A stretch of DNA of 64,000 nt from JAIEOG01 sp964519985 (lineage in GTDB: Bacteria > Bdellovibrionota > FAC87 > UBA2466). The notes under the pieces were generated by a model, which did not search any database, had not been told where the DNA came from, and was given only the letters and a program-made list of their open reading frames with translations. The stretch lies in contig CAZFMF010000018.1 of assembly GCA_964519985.1 (NCBI GenBank), positions 1 through 64,000 on the forward strand, written 5' to 3'. Position numbers and translations under genes: made by a program. Below are positions 1 through 7,891 of this stretch, one piece after another. Every line of letters begins with the position of its first letter. Position 1 is the stretch's first letter.

Positions 1-1
1 C

Positions 2-292
2 GACAACCCGCTGTTCGAGCTCGCGCTCCGGCTCGAGGAAGACGCGCTGAAGGACGAGTACTTCATCAGCCGCAAGCTGTACCCGAACGTCGACTTCTAC
101 TCGGGCATCATCTACCGCGCGCTCGGCATCCCGACGAACATGTTCACGGTGCTCTTCGCGCTAGGACGTCTGCCGGGTTGGATCGCGCAGTGGAAAGAGA
201 TGAACGACGATCCGGGCAATAAGATCGGCCGCCCCCGCCAGATCTACACCGGCTCCAAAGAGCGCGACTACACCGCCGTCGAAAAACGCTAA
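2..292 (+). CDS. gltA: Citrate synthase, C-terminal part (cut by window edge)
   Basis: The last 96 residues of type II citrate synthase, which condenses oxaloacetate and acetyl-CoA to citrate at the entry of the TCA cycle in the cytoplasm. The segment NVDFYSG carries the Asp that is the catalytic base in the family (Asp362 in E. coli), followed by GIPTNMFTVLFALGR, GWIAQW and RPRQIYTG, all hallmark C-terminal blocks. The start lies before the window. The gene ends 97 bp before a convergent barrel gene, and a large hairpin element fills that gap. The identification is very secure; only the missing N-terminus is unknown. Confidence 0.97.
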   Translation, partial: DNPLFELALRLEEDALKDEYFISRKLYPNVDFYSGIIYRALGIPTNMFTVLFALGRLPGWIAQWKEMNDDPGNKIGRPRQIYTGSKERDYTAVEKR

Positions 293-297
293 CTCCT

Positions 298-385
298 AAA
301 AGGTGCCCATCTACTTTCGGGGCCAAAAGGGAGCGGGTGCGCACACCAGGCACTTTCTAGGACCAAAAGTAGATGGGCACCTTTT
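298..385. repeat. 88-bp palindromic hairpin element, copy 1 (bidirectional terminator or REP/BIME-like)
   Basis: Perfect 20-bp inverted arms at 298-317 (AAAAGGTGCCCATCTACTTT) and 366-385, separated by a 48-nt loop. Both ends finish in A/T runs, so RNA from either strand would form a long stem followed by U residues. The element starts 5 bp after the citrate synthase stop and ends 3 bp before the stop of the convergent barrel gene. A second copy of the same design lies at 46388-46475. Bidirectional terminator function is inferred from position; a mobile REP/BIME-like origin is also possible. Confidence 0.85.
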
Positions 386-388
386 GAA

Positions 389-1363
389 CTAGAAGTCGAT
401 GGTGGCGAGGCCGAGGATTTGGAAGAGGCGATCGCCTTGGCCTAGGGGGCCGTCCGAAAAGACGGCGTCTTTTGCGCCTCTCATTACGATGAGAGGTCCG
501 ATAGCGAGGGTATTCCAAACGCGATAGGTGGCGCCCAGGCGAAAGCGGCTGAAAGAAGGGCCGGGAATATTGGCGTTGCCGGCGGTGCCACCGACGCTAG
601 CGATGGAGCCCTTGGCGCCCACGCTGATGGCATAGTCCACGAACGCCGAAAGTTTTTTTCCAAACCGCGCTTCCATCCCTAAGCTGGCGTAGAAACCGTA
701 GAGGGAAAGAGTTTGCTCGGCATTGCCCGCTGTCTTGCCCAAAAACTGTTTGAACGAAAGCAGGGCGAAACCTAAGCCGAGCCGAGGTGTGAACACCATA
801 TCCCCGCGAAAGATCGGATAGCCGAACGACCCACCGGCAAAGATGCCCCAGTTTTTCATCTGGCGGGTCTCGATCACATTACCTGGATACTCGACCTCTT
901 GCAGCGGGGTGAACGCGTAGAAGCCTTCGAGGTCGGCGCTGATATTTCGCGTGAAGGTGTAGTCCATCATGGCGCCCAGGGCCATATGGTCCTTCACAAA
1001 GATCTGTCCGATGAGAGCTTCCTGAGTCGCACTATCGGAAGATAGCGTGCTCAGGCCGCCTAAAACGCCGAGCCGGAATCGGCTGACGAACGCTTCGTCC
1101 GGTAGAGCCTCTTCCGGGATGGGTTGCCGCACCACACCATCACGGCGCGTTTTGCGCTTCGGTTTGGGCGGCAAACGGCGCTTTTTCGGCGAGAGGTATT
1201 CATCCTCCGCGGCTTGAGACTCGCTCTCTTCATAGCTCTGCGAGTTTTCCGGTTGAGAAGGATCGTCGGGGAAGGTTTCGGGAGGAAACTCCGCGCGCGC
1301 CGGGGCACTGCAGAAAAAAGCGAAGAGGAGCGCCCGCAAAATAGTTCCGCCACAGCCAGCCAT
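389..1363 (-). CDS. Predicted outer-membrane beta-barrel protein with disordered N-terminal linker
   Basis: 324 residues. A hydrophobic signal peptide (about residues 8-24, cleavage near ARAEF) is followed by an acidic stretch and a basic K/R/P-rich stretch (about 25-80). The remaining ~230 residues alternate polar and aromatic residues, as in 8-12-strand barrels, and the chain ends in Phe (TIDF), the usual BAM recognition residue. No enzyme motif is seen. It is monocistronic and convergent with citrate synthase. The chosen ATG has only a weak ribosome-binding site, but the signal peptide starts correctly there. Function unknown; a small OmpA/OmpW-like surface or structural porin is the simplest reading. 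Confidence 0.75.
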   Translation of the reverse strand: MAGCGGTILRALLFAFFCSAPARAEFPPETFPDDPSQPENSQSYEESESQAAEDEYLSPKKRRLPPKPKRKTRRDGVVRQPIPEEALPDEAFVSRFRLGVLGGLSTLSSDSATQEALIGQIFVKDHMALGAMMDYTFTRNISADLEGFYAFTPLQEVEYPGNVIETRQMKNWGIFAGGSFGYPIFRGDMVFTPRLGLGFALLSFKQFLGKTAGNAEQTLSLYGFYASLGMEARFGKKLSAFVDYAISVGAKGSIASVGGTAGNANIPGPSFSRFRLGATYRVWNTLAIGPLIVMRGAKDAVFSDGPLGQGDRLFQILGLATIDF

Positions 1364-1714
1364 AAGCGAAACTCATTCTAACAGGCACATCGCGGTTCGG
1401 TGAGAAAACGTTTTCACCCGGACCCAAGGTTTCCCTCGGGTCCAGGTGGTAAGACGTAGCCAAAAGGCTGAACGACTTGGTGTGTTTCAAGATGTGAATC
1501 CGAGTTGCCGGACACCGTTGAATTTCAAAGAGCCGTTAAACTGCCGATGGTCCCCGTTCGACAAGGGAAATTCGCAGTGCCGCTCCCCCTTCGCCGCAAC
1601 TAGCGATAGCGATTGCTAACACCCTGATCCACGGAGCGAGTATTGACATCCAGCGCCACTCGCGCAGAATGGTAAGGCAGTCACTAACTGAAAAACTTCT
1701 CCAAAATTTAACGC
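1364..1714. other. 351-bp divergent intergenic region (barrel gene / topoisomerase VI operon)
   Basis: The only gap longer than 300 bp in the window. On the barrel side it holds a perfect 12-bp palindrome GAAAACGTTTTC at 1404-1415 and a short hairpin with arms GGACCC (1420-1425) and GGGTCC (1438-1443). These could be an operator or leader structures about 40-80 bp upstream of the barrel gene. On the other side a sigma-70-like promoter lies near 1643-1670. The short open frames here show no start signals or family resemblance, and I see no RNA gene. Confidence 0.5.
1643..1670 (+). promoter_or_regulatory. Candidate sigma-70 promoter of the topoisomerase VI operon
   Basis: A perfect -35 box TTGACA (1643-1648), a 16-bp spacer, and a -10-like CAGAAT (1665-1670, 4 of 6 consensus bases). 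Transcription would start near 1677, leaving a ~38-nt leader before the GTG at 1715. Found by eye only. Confidence 0.45.
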
Positions 1715-3565
1715 GTGGCAAAACAGAAGATCACATCCAGCAGCACGGCGGAGTATTTTTCCAAAAACCTACAACAAGTCGGGTTTTCTTCTCCTACTAA
1801 GGCAGTTCTCACAACGCTCAAAGAGGCGGTCGACAATTCCCTCGACGCGTGTGAGGACCACGACATTCTTCCCGAGATCAAGGTCGTCATCGAAAAGGTC
1901 GGCGCCGGTACGTTGAAAAACACCGATTTGATCAAGCTGAAGATCGAAGACAATGGGCCGGGCCTTGAGGTGGATGACGTCACCAAAGTTTTCGGCGAGT
2001 ACCTCGCTTCGTCTAAATTTGGGCGCGGGCGTTGTTCCCGCGGACAACAGGGGATTGGGATTTCGGCCGCGACGACCTGGGCCCAGCTCACGAGCGCCAA
2101 GGGCGTGCAGGTGATCACGAAGACGGCCAAGATGCGGCAAGCCGTTTCTTGCATCGTCAACGTCGACATCAAGAACAACAAGGGCGTGCTGCAGGATAAG
2201 AAGACCATCGCGTGGGATCGCCCTAACGGCGTCAGTGTCGAATTCCTTTTTGACGGGCGTTTGCAACTCCAAGGGGATGGCGGCTTGCTCACCTATTTGA
2301 CCGGCACCGCGCTGGTCAATCCCCACCTGACGTTGAGCTATAAGATCGGCGACAACCCGGTCGAAAAAATAGAGCGTGTTTCCAAGGAATGCCCGCACAT
2401 GCCGGAGGCGACCGAGCCGCACCCGCACACGATGAAACTTGGGGAGTTCATCGCGCACTCGCACCTCTTTGGCCGGATCACGGTGGCCGCCTGGTTGAAA
2501 AAAGGCTTTTCCCGCATGACCGACAATACGGTTCAGGAACTGATCAAAGCGGGTATCAAGAAGGCCGTCTTCGAAAAGTCGGTGGACGCGGCCACCGAAG
2601 TCGAATTCAAAGAGATTTTCACTAAGCTGCAGGCCGTGCCATTGATGGCGCCGAGCACCAAGTCGGTTATGACGATCGGTGAAGACGCGTTTTCGAAAAG
2701 CGTGCGGCGTTTGGGGGAAGTGGACTTTTTCGCGGTCATTACGCGCAAGCCGACGATTTGCGACTTCAAGCCGGTGGCGGTGGAAGTCGCGGTGGCTCGC
2801 CTGAAGAACCCGACCGCGCGCACCGATGGGGAAGACGATTCTCCCGCGCAGGTCTTGCGTTTCGCCAACCGCGTGCCCCTGCAGTTCGACAAGGCGGCTT
2901 GCGCAATGGTGAAGGCGATTGAATCGGTGAATTGGCGCACCTACGGGATTGCCCAGCCGAAGAATGCCGTCCCTTCCGGACCGTACGTCATTGCGGTGAG
3001 TCTCGTATCGCCCTTCATTAAGTTTAAAAACGCGTCGAAAGAAACCGTCGATGCCAGCGATGAGTTGGTCGAAGAGTTTCGTCGAGCGCTCATCCAAGCC
3101 GGTCAACGGCTTTCGCGGCATATTCGGCGCGAAAATCGGGAAGCGGATCTAGAAAACAAGATCCGCCACATTGAACAATTCTGCCCCATTTTGGTGGACT
3201 GCCTCTGCCGCATCACCAAGTCGCCGGCCAAGCGCAAAGAAAAGGCGACCCAAGGCTTGATGAAGTTATTGGGCCGCGATGTGCGGACCGCCGAAGAGCA
3301 GTTGAAAGAGGCGGTCGCGGATCACAAGAAGGCCCAGCAGGAAGGCAAGATTCAGATCGTAGACGACGCCAAGACCGTGGTCGCCGATCACGATGTCCCG
3401 CCGGAAGATCCGAATGCCGACGTGGTGTCCGTGGATGAGCTAGCCGCAAAAAAGAACGGCAACGGAAAGCACGCCAAGAACGGGAATGGCCAGAAGAAAT
3501 CCGCGAAGCCCGTGAAGAAGGTCGTGGCAAAGGCGAAGAAGGGGCGTAAGGAGAAAAGCGCATGA
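1715..3565 (+). CDS. top6B: DNA topoisomerase VI subunit B (GHKL ATPase)
   Basis: ATPase and transducer subunit of type IIB topoisomerase, which with subunit A passes one duplex through a double-strand break. 616 residues. The Bergerat fold is clear: N-box EAVDNSLDA (37-45, Mg-binding Asn41), DNGPG (79-83) and the ATP-lid glycine loop RGQQGIG (109-115), followed by H2TH and transducer regions. The opening (SSSTAEYFSKN...) matches the family start, supporting the GTG at 1715. The last ~40 residues (577-616) form a Lys/Ala/Gly/Asn-rich tail unlike the compact archaeal proteins and probably bind DNA non-specifically. It overlaps subunit A by 4 bp (ATGA), fitting co-translation of a heterotetramer. 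Confidence 0.95.
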   Translation: MAKQKITSSSTAEYFSKNLQQVGFSSPTKAVLTTLKEAVDNSLDACEDHDILPEIKVVIEKVGAGTLKNTDLIKLKIEDNGPGLEVDDVTKVFGEYLASSKFGRGRCSRGQQGIGISAATTWAQLTSAKGVQVITKTAKMRQAVSCIVNVDIKNNKGVLQDKKTIAWDRPNGVSVEFLFDGRLQLQGDGGLLTYLTGTALVNPHLTLSYKIGDNPVEKIERVSKECPHMPEATEPHPHTMKLGEFIAHSHLFGRITVAAWLKKGFSRMTDNTVQELIKAGIKKAVFEKSVDAATEVEFKEIFTKLQAVPLMAPSTKSVMTIGEDAFSKSVRRLGEVDFFAVITRKPTICDFKPVAVEVAVARLKNPTARTDGEDDSPAQVLRFANRVPLQFDKAACAMVKAIESVNWRTYGIAQPKNAVPSGPYVIAVSLVSPFIKFKNASKETVDASDELVEEFRRALIQAGQRLSRHIRRENREADLENKIRHIEQFCPILVDCLCRITKSPAKRKEKATQGLMKLLGRDVRTAEEQLKEAVADHKKAQQEGKIQIVDDAKTVVADHDVPPEDPNADVVSVDELAAKKNGNGKHAKNGNGQKKSAKPVKKVVAKAKKGRKEKSA

Positions 3566-4704
3566 AGGCCGATGATTCCATCCCACACCTGAGTGAAAAA
3601 CTTTGCTTGCGTCTGCTGTCGGACTTGGAGAGCGCGCGCCGTCCCGTATTAGAGGCGGTAAAATGCTCGCTCGATAACGCCGAATACAACCCGAAAGTCG
3701 GTTACTTGACCCCCGGCAGCAAAAAGGTGCGCACGGAATTGAACGTTTCGTCGGTGCAAAAGATGTCGCGCGCGGTCTTCATTTTGGAAATTCTATTGCG
3801 CAACTTAGAAACCGGCGCGGTCAATACGAAGCGCGAGCTCTATTACATCTCTAAAGGCGAAATCAAACACAACCCCGATCTCAAGCCCTTGGATTTCGCG
3901 GATCAGAGTGAGAGCGATTCCATTATCGATTTCATCTGCGAAATGCTCGAATGCTACCGCGAAGAGTTGAACTGCTTTGCTAACGATCGCGGGGGCCAGA
4001 CTTATTCGCAACAACTCGTGGTGACCGAGACCATGCCGGACGGAGAGAAGGCGATTGTCGATCTCAGCTCGCTCGGAACGAGTCCCTTCCAGCCGAAGAA
4101 TCGTCCTCAGAGCTTAAAGCTGAAGGCAAAAAAGAAGATCGACTTCTGCTTGGTGGTCGAATCGGAAGGTACCGCGAATACTTTCGTGGCCAACGGTTTT
4201 TGTAAGCGGAACAACTGCATCTTGATGGGTGCTCAAGGGGTTCCCAGTAACGCCGTTCGCGGCTGGTGCAAACTGATTCAAGACGAATTGAAAGTGCCGA
4301 TTTACTTCTTCGGCGATTTGGACGCGTACACGATCCAAAATATCTACCGCACCCTCAAAGCTGGTTCGGCGGCGAGCTTGATCCGTAATTCCGACTACTC
4401 CGCGCCCGACGTGCGGTTTTTGGGCGTGCTGCCCGAGGACATCAAGAAGTACGATCTGAACGATTACCCGGTGAAAGAAAACGATCTGCAGGAAGCACGC
4501 GCCTTGAAAAAGGCCGCCGATGCTCTGAAAAACGACCCGTTCTTCAAGGACAAGAAGAACAAGGGCGTTACCGAAATGCTGCACTGGCTGATCAAGAACA
4601 AGCGCCGTTGTGAGCAACAGGCCTTCTTTACCGTGGATCCCCGCGATCCGACGATGCCCGAAAAGATCATCGTCGAGAAAATAAAGCGGCAGGACTACGT
4701 CTAA
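3562..4704 (+). CDS. top6A: DNA topoisomerase VI subunit A (Spo11-like)
   Basis: DNA-cleaving subunit, homologous to Spo11. 380 residues. The winged-helix/CAP domain carries the catalytic motif TKRELYY (89-95), with the nucleophilic Tyr at 94 or 95. The Toprim fold follows, with its Glu at 200 (VVESEGT) and the metal-binding pair D252-L-D254 (FFGDLDAYT). Archaeal enzymes usually read closer to DGDPYG at the second site, so this is a variant but keeps both acidic residues. The ATG lies inside the end of top6B. Its 3' end overlaps the convergent GT87-like gene by 38 bp. Both active-site halves are intact, so the enzyme should be functional. Confidence 0.94.
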   Translation: MKADDSIPHLSEKLCLRLLSDLESARRPVLEAVKCSLDNAEYNPKVGYLTPGSKKVRTELNVSSVQKMSRAVFILEILLRNLETGAVNTKRELYYISKGEIKHNPDLKPLDFADQSESDSIIDFICEMLECYREELNCFANDRGGQTYSQQLVVTETMPDGEKAIVDLSSLGTSPFQPKNRPQSLKLKAKKKIDFCLVVESEGTANTFVANGFCKRNNCILMGAQGVPSNAVRGWCKLIQDELKVPIYFFGDLDAYTIQNIYRTLKAGSAASLIRNSDYSAPDVRFLGVLPEDIKKYDLNDYPVKENDLQEARALKKAADALKNDPFFKDKKNKGVTEMLHWLIKNKRRCEQQAFFTVDPRDPTMPEKIIVEKIKRQDYV

Positions 4705-5797
4705 ACCCCCAAAGCGTGAATAGGTAAATGCCGAGTGCGGCGAGCGTCTTGCTCGCAAAGGCAGTCGCGCGCGGATCCCAAATCGCCTTCGGCCAGAGAT
4801 CGGTATAAGCCACGGTGCCGGCGAACGCGAGCAACCCCCAAACCACGAGCGCCTTGGCCCGTTCCCGCCCCGGAACACCCAGAATCGTCGACATGAGAAA
4901 AAGATAGGCGGGGGCCAAGAGCACGAAGGTTGGAGACTCCGTGCGCGGGCTAAAGAGCAGCAGCGCCGCGGCGCCGAGCGTATAGAAGAGCCCCCAGGAG
5001 AAATGAGAGACCTTTCGGAATGAGTGCGCCAGCAACGTCAGGGTGATGGGCAAAACGAGCGACTGAATCACGCGTCCCACCGACCCCAACCCCGGATCCA
5101 TTCGCGCCAAGACGCTGTGAATATCCAAAAGGCCGGGCGCTCCCATATCGGCCATCAACGTCTGCACCCAGTGAAGGTGCGCCTGCCAACACCCGTGCCA
5201 ACCCAAGCGAACGATCGGCAGCAGTAGCAACTCCAAGCTAAAGATCACTAAGTGAAGGAAATAGCGCCCGCCGCCCGGGATGAGTAGAAGGGCGGCGAAG
5301 AAACCGGGCAGGAGTTTCAGATTGGTATCCAGCGCAATCCAGCGTGCGGCGCGGGCCTTGTTCTGGTCGCGCATTTCCGCCAGCGCGACCAGCAGAACAC
5401 CGGCCATCAATGCATTGATCTGCTGGTAGCGCAAACTCGTATCGAGTTCCATGGCCGTTACCGCGGTCGCGATCCAAATCAGGGGGTGGGTGGCCCGCTC
5501 CCAACGAAACCAGCGCGAAAGTCCGTACCAGAAAATCAAAGCATTCAGGGCGGCCCACGTCAGGGCTTGGATCACGTCGGGAAGGGCAGCGAAGAGGCCG
5601 TAGGCGGCAGCGAAGAACGGTGAGTACTTGAACCAGTCGCCTTTTCCGTTCGGTGGCTGATAAGGATCTTCGCCGGCCCAAAAATGATCGGCAGCGCGCT
5701 CGTAGGTTTGCGTTACGATATTGGTGCCGGTCCGCGCCAGCATCGGCGCAACCGCTAACCAGGATATCAGGGCCAGCAAAATCCAAGAGTTGCGCAT
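4667..5797 (-). CDS. GT87/DUF2029-like polytopic glycosyltransferase
   Basis: 376 residues with about nine hydrophobic segments. The first periplasmic loop holds AGEDPYQ and then KYSPFF, the D-P-Y ... K-Y-x-P signature of DUF2029/GT87 enzymes, which use polyprenyl-phosphate sugars (mannose in actinobacteria) to extend envelope glycans. The start is set by a TGATG junction: the stop of the upstream cyclophilin gene shares one base with this ATG at 5797, so the two are translationally coupled. The 3' end runs 38 bp into the convergent top6A. The substrate cannot be read from sequence. Confidence 0.75.
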   Translation of the reverse strand: MRNSWILLALISWLAVAPMLARTGTNIVTQTYERAADHFWAGEDPYQPPNGKGDWFKYSPFFAAAYGLFAALPDVIQALTWAALNALIFWYGLSRWFRWERATHPLIWIATAVTAMELDTSLRYQQINALMAGVLLVALAEMRDQNKARAARWIALDTNLKLLPGFFAALLLIPGGGRYFLHLVIFSLELLLLPIVRLGWHGCWQAHLHWVQTLMADMGAPGLLDIHSVLARMDPGLGSVGRVIQSLVLPITLTLLAHSFRKVSHFSWGLFYTLGAAALLLFSPRTESPTFVLLAPAYLFLMSTILGVPGRERAKALVVWGLLAFAGTVAYTDLWPKAIWDPRATAFASKTLAALGIYLFTLWGFRRSPAALFSRR

Positions 5798-7839
5798 CAA
5801 GGTTTGAGTCGGGCGGAAAGAATCTTGTCGCCGACTTCCAGCTTATCGGCGACATCCATACCGTCGGTCACTTCTCCGAAAACCGTGTAACGGCCATCGA
5901 GGTGGAGGTTCGGCGCCAGGTTAATAAAAAATTGGCTCCCGCCGGTATCCTTACCACTGGTGGCCAGGCCGATCGTTCCGCGCAGGTGGGACCGCGGGGA
6001 GACTTCGTCGCGGACAAGGTACCCCGGTCCGCCAAAACCATCCGCGCGGGGATCGCCTCCCTGCACCACGAACCCGGGAACGATCCGGTGAAAAGTGAGG
6101 CCGTCGTAAAAGTGTTTTTTAACCAACCGAATGAAGTGGACGGAATTCAACGGCGCTTCTTTGGCGAGTTTCAACGTGATTTCGCCGCGCGAAGTTTTTA
6201 ATTGCACCCGGGCATTCGCGGCCTCTTGGATTTCCGCGGACGTAAAGGGGAAGGGCGTCGGCTTGCTGTTCAAGGGAATCTGCCCGCTTTCGTCCCGACT
6301 CGCAATTTCCCGCAGGCCTTCCACCGCGGCGGAAACGACCAGTCGGTCTGGATCCTTGAGGGCCGATTCAAAGATCGGTACCGTGTCGGCACTGCCCAAG
6401 CTCGACAACGCGGAAAGCACGGCGACCTTGCTTTCTACCAAATCGGGGCGCCCCATCGTAGCGTAAGCAGAAGCGAGGGGCGCAGCGAACTCCTTCCAGT
6501 GGTGCTTTTCGACGATGCCCGCCACCGCGGAAACGACCGCGGGGTCCTTCTTTTCCACCAGCGTTTTGAAGGTCGCGCGCAATTCGGAATTAAAAAAACC
6601 ATCCGGCCGATCGGAAAGGGCTTCCAGGGTATCGAGCGCGACACGGGGGTCCGGGTCTTGGACAATTGCGCCCAGGAGCGGCGCATCGGTGGGTACGGCG
6701 ACGGCCGCGAAGGCCGCGCCGGCCGGCGCGCGAATCGTTGATTTCCCGTCGGCCAGCTCTTTGAGCACCAAGGGTTTCCAAACTTCGGGGGCCGCGGCCG
6801 CACCCGCGCGGAGCGCTTTACCGCGAATCCAAACCGACGGTGTTTTCTTGAATAACTCGACGATGGCCGGGGAGAGTTCGCTGGCCGCGGTTTCAAAGGC
6901 TTGCGCGGTGTCGAGAGCCTGATACACCACCGCATTTTGCGGGGCGGCGATGCCATTACGGATCGCGCCCAGAACCGCCGGCGAAATGGGGTGGCTGGCC
7001 AAGGATTTCAAAGTCTCGATCCGCACCGGCGGGGAGTAAAACGGCGCCGCCCGTTGAACCAATACCGCGGTAGCCGAGGGCGATTCGATCTTGGCCAGAA
7101 CTTTTAATAAGAAGGGGATTGCATCCTTGTTTTTCACCGCATCAACCAGCTTGACGACTTCACTCGGCGGAATATGCGACGGCAATCCTTTGAAGCGGGA
7201 AAGGGCGAATGAGCAGTTGAGCGCGAGCCCGTCGGTTTGTTTGGCGCGTTGGATCAGCAGCATGTGGATGCCGGGCGGCACGACCCAGCTCTCCGAGTCC
7301 TTGGCCCAGAGTAGGCCCAGACCACGGCAAACCCCCTCGAGCACCTGGGGGTTGGCCACGTTCGAAAGGGCGTTGGCGAAGAGCGCCACGTTTTTTTCCG
7401 AACCCCCGCGCCCAATTGAAACGTAGAGATCGGCCAGGACGCCCGGGTCTTGTTGCATCGCCAGGTGCTGAATGGCCATCGTCACCGCGGTATCGTCGGG
7501 GATAAGCCCGAGGGCAAACGCAACATCATTCTTGTTGGTGCCCCGCCGGCGATTGAGCATTCCGGAAAGCTCGCCGAGCAACGAAGCATCGCCAATCCGG
7601 GCCACCGCAAAGATCGCCGCTTGGCGCACCGAGGGCGTGGGGTGATGGATCGCCGTGGCCAGGTAGGCGTCCTTGAGGGTGCGTTGGTTCTCGGCGGAAA
7701 GAATCCGCGTCAGTGAATCGCGATTGGCGCTGGTGGGGGCGCGGTAGGAGGCCTTTTTTTTGGCTTGGGCCGTAGCACCGACGGTCACCGCCAGAAAAAG
7801 AGCGACCGGGAGCGCCGCGCGGAGCCGAAAGGGGAGCAT
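5797..7839 (-). CDS. Exported HEAT-repeat protein fused to a cyclophilin-type peptidyl-prolyl isomerase
   Basis: 680 residues. A signal peptide (1-25, ending ATAQA) puts it in the periplasm. Residues ~40-530 are a chain of HEAT-like alpha-helical repeats rich in Ala/Leu. Residues ~545-680 are a cyclophilin domain with FHRIVPGFVVQGGD (Arg585 is the catalytic arginine, Gln593 a substrate-binding residue), GGSQFFIN and LDGRYTVFGEV. Cyclophilins isomerise prolyl bonds in folding proteins. The HEAT solenoid probably docks substrate or a partner such as an outer-membrane assembly client; that is inference. It is coupled to the downstream GT87-like gene through a one-base stop/start overlap. Confidence 0.88.
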   Translation of the reverse strand: MLPFRLRAALPVALFLAVTVGATAQAKKKASYRAPTSANRDSLTRILSAENQRTLKDAYLATAIHHPTPSVRQAAIFAVARIGDASLLGELSGMLNRRRGTNKNDVAFALGLIPDDTAVTMAIQHLAMQQDPGVLADLYVSIGRGGSEKNVALFANALSNVANPQVLEGVCRGLGLLWAKDSESWVVPPGIHMLLIQRAKQTDGLALNCSFALSRFKGLPSHIPPSEVVKLVDAVKNKDAIPFLLKVLAKIESPSATAVLVQRAAPFYSPPVRIETLKSLASHPISPAVLGAIRNGIAAPQNAVVYQALDTAQAFETAASELSPAIVELFKKTPSVWIRGKALRAGAAAAPEVWKPLVLKELADGKSTIRAPAGAAFAAVAVPTDAPLLGAIVQDPDPRVALDTLEALSDRPDGFFNSELRATFKTLVEKKDPAVVSAVAGIVEKHHWKEFAAPLASAYATMGRPDLVESKVAVLSALSSLGSADTVPIFESALKDPDRLVVSAAVEGLREIASRDESGQIPLNSKPTPFPFTSAEIQEAANARVQLKTSRGEITLKLAKEAPLNSVHFIRLVKKHFYDGLTFHRIVPGFVVQGGDPRADGFGGPGYLVRDEVSPRSHLRGTIGLATSGKDTGGSQFFINLAPNLHLDGRYTVFGEVTDGMDVADKLEVGDKILSARLKP

Positions 7840-7891
7840 TTCATGAGGTTACCGTTGATCGCCGGAGCGGCAAAGACTAAGTTTTAGCGCA

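Noticed and set aside
298..385. Inverted repeat ends as insertion-sequence termini
   Set aside because: Only 88 bp with no coding capacity and no target-site duplication visible; placement between convergent stops fits a terminator or REP-like element better.
1769..3121. 450-codon open frame antisense to the topoisomerase VI B gene
   Set aside because: Shadow of a GC-rich gene: no family motif, biased His/Arg/Leu composition, no ribosome-binding site; the sense strand encodes a complete enzyme.
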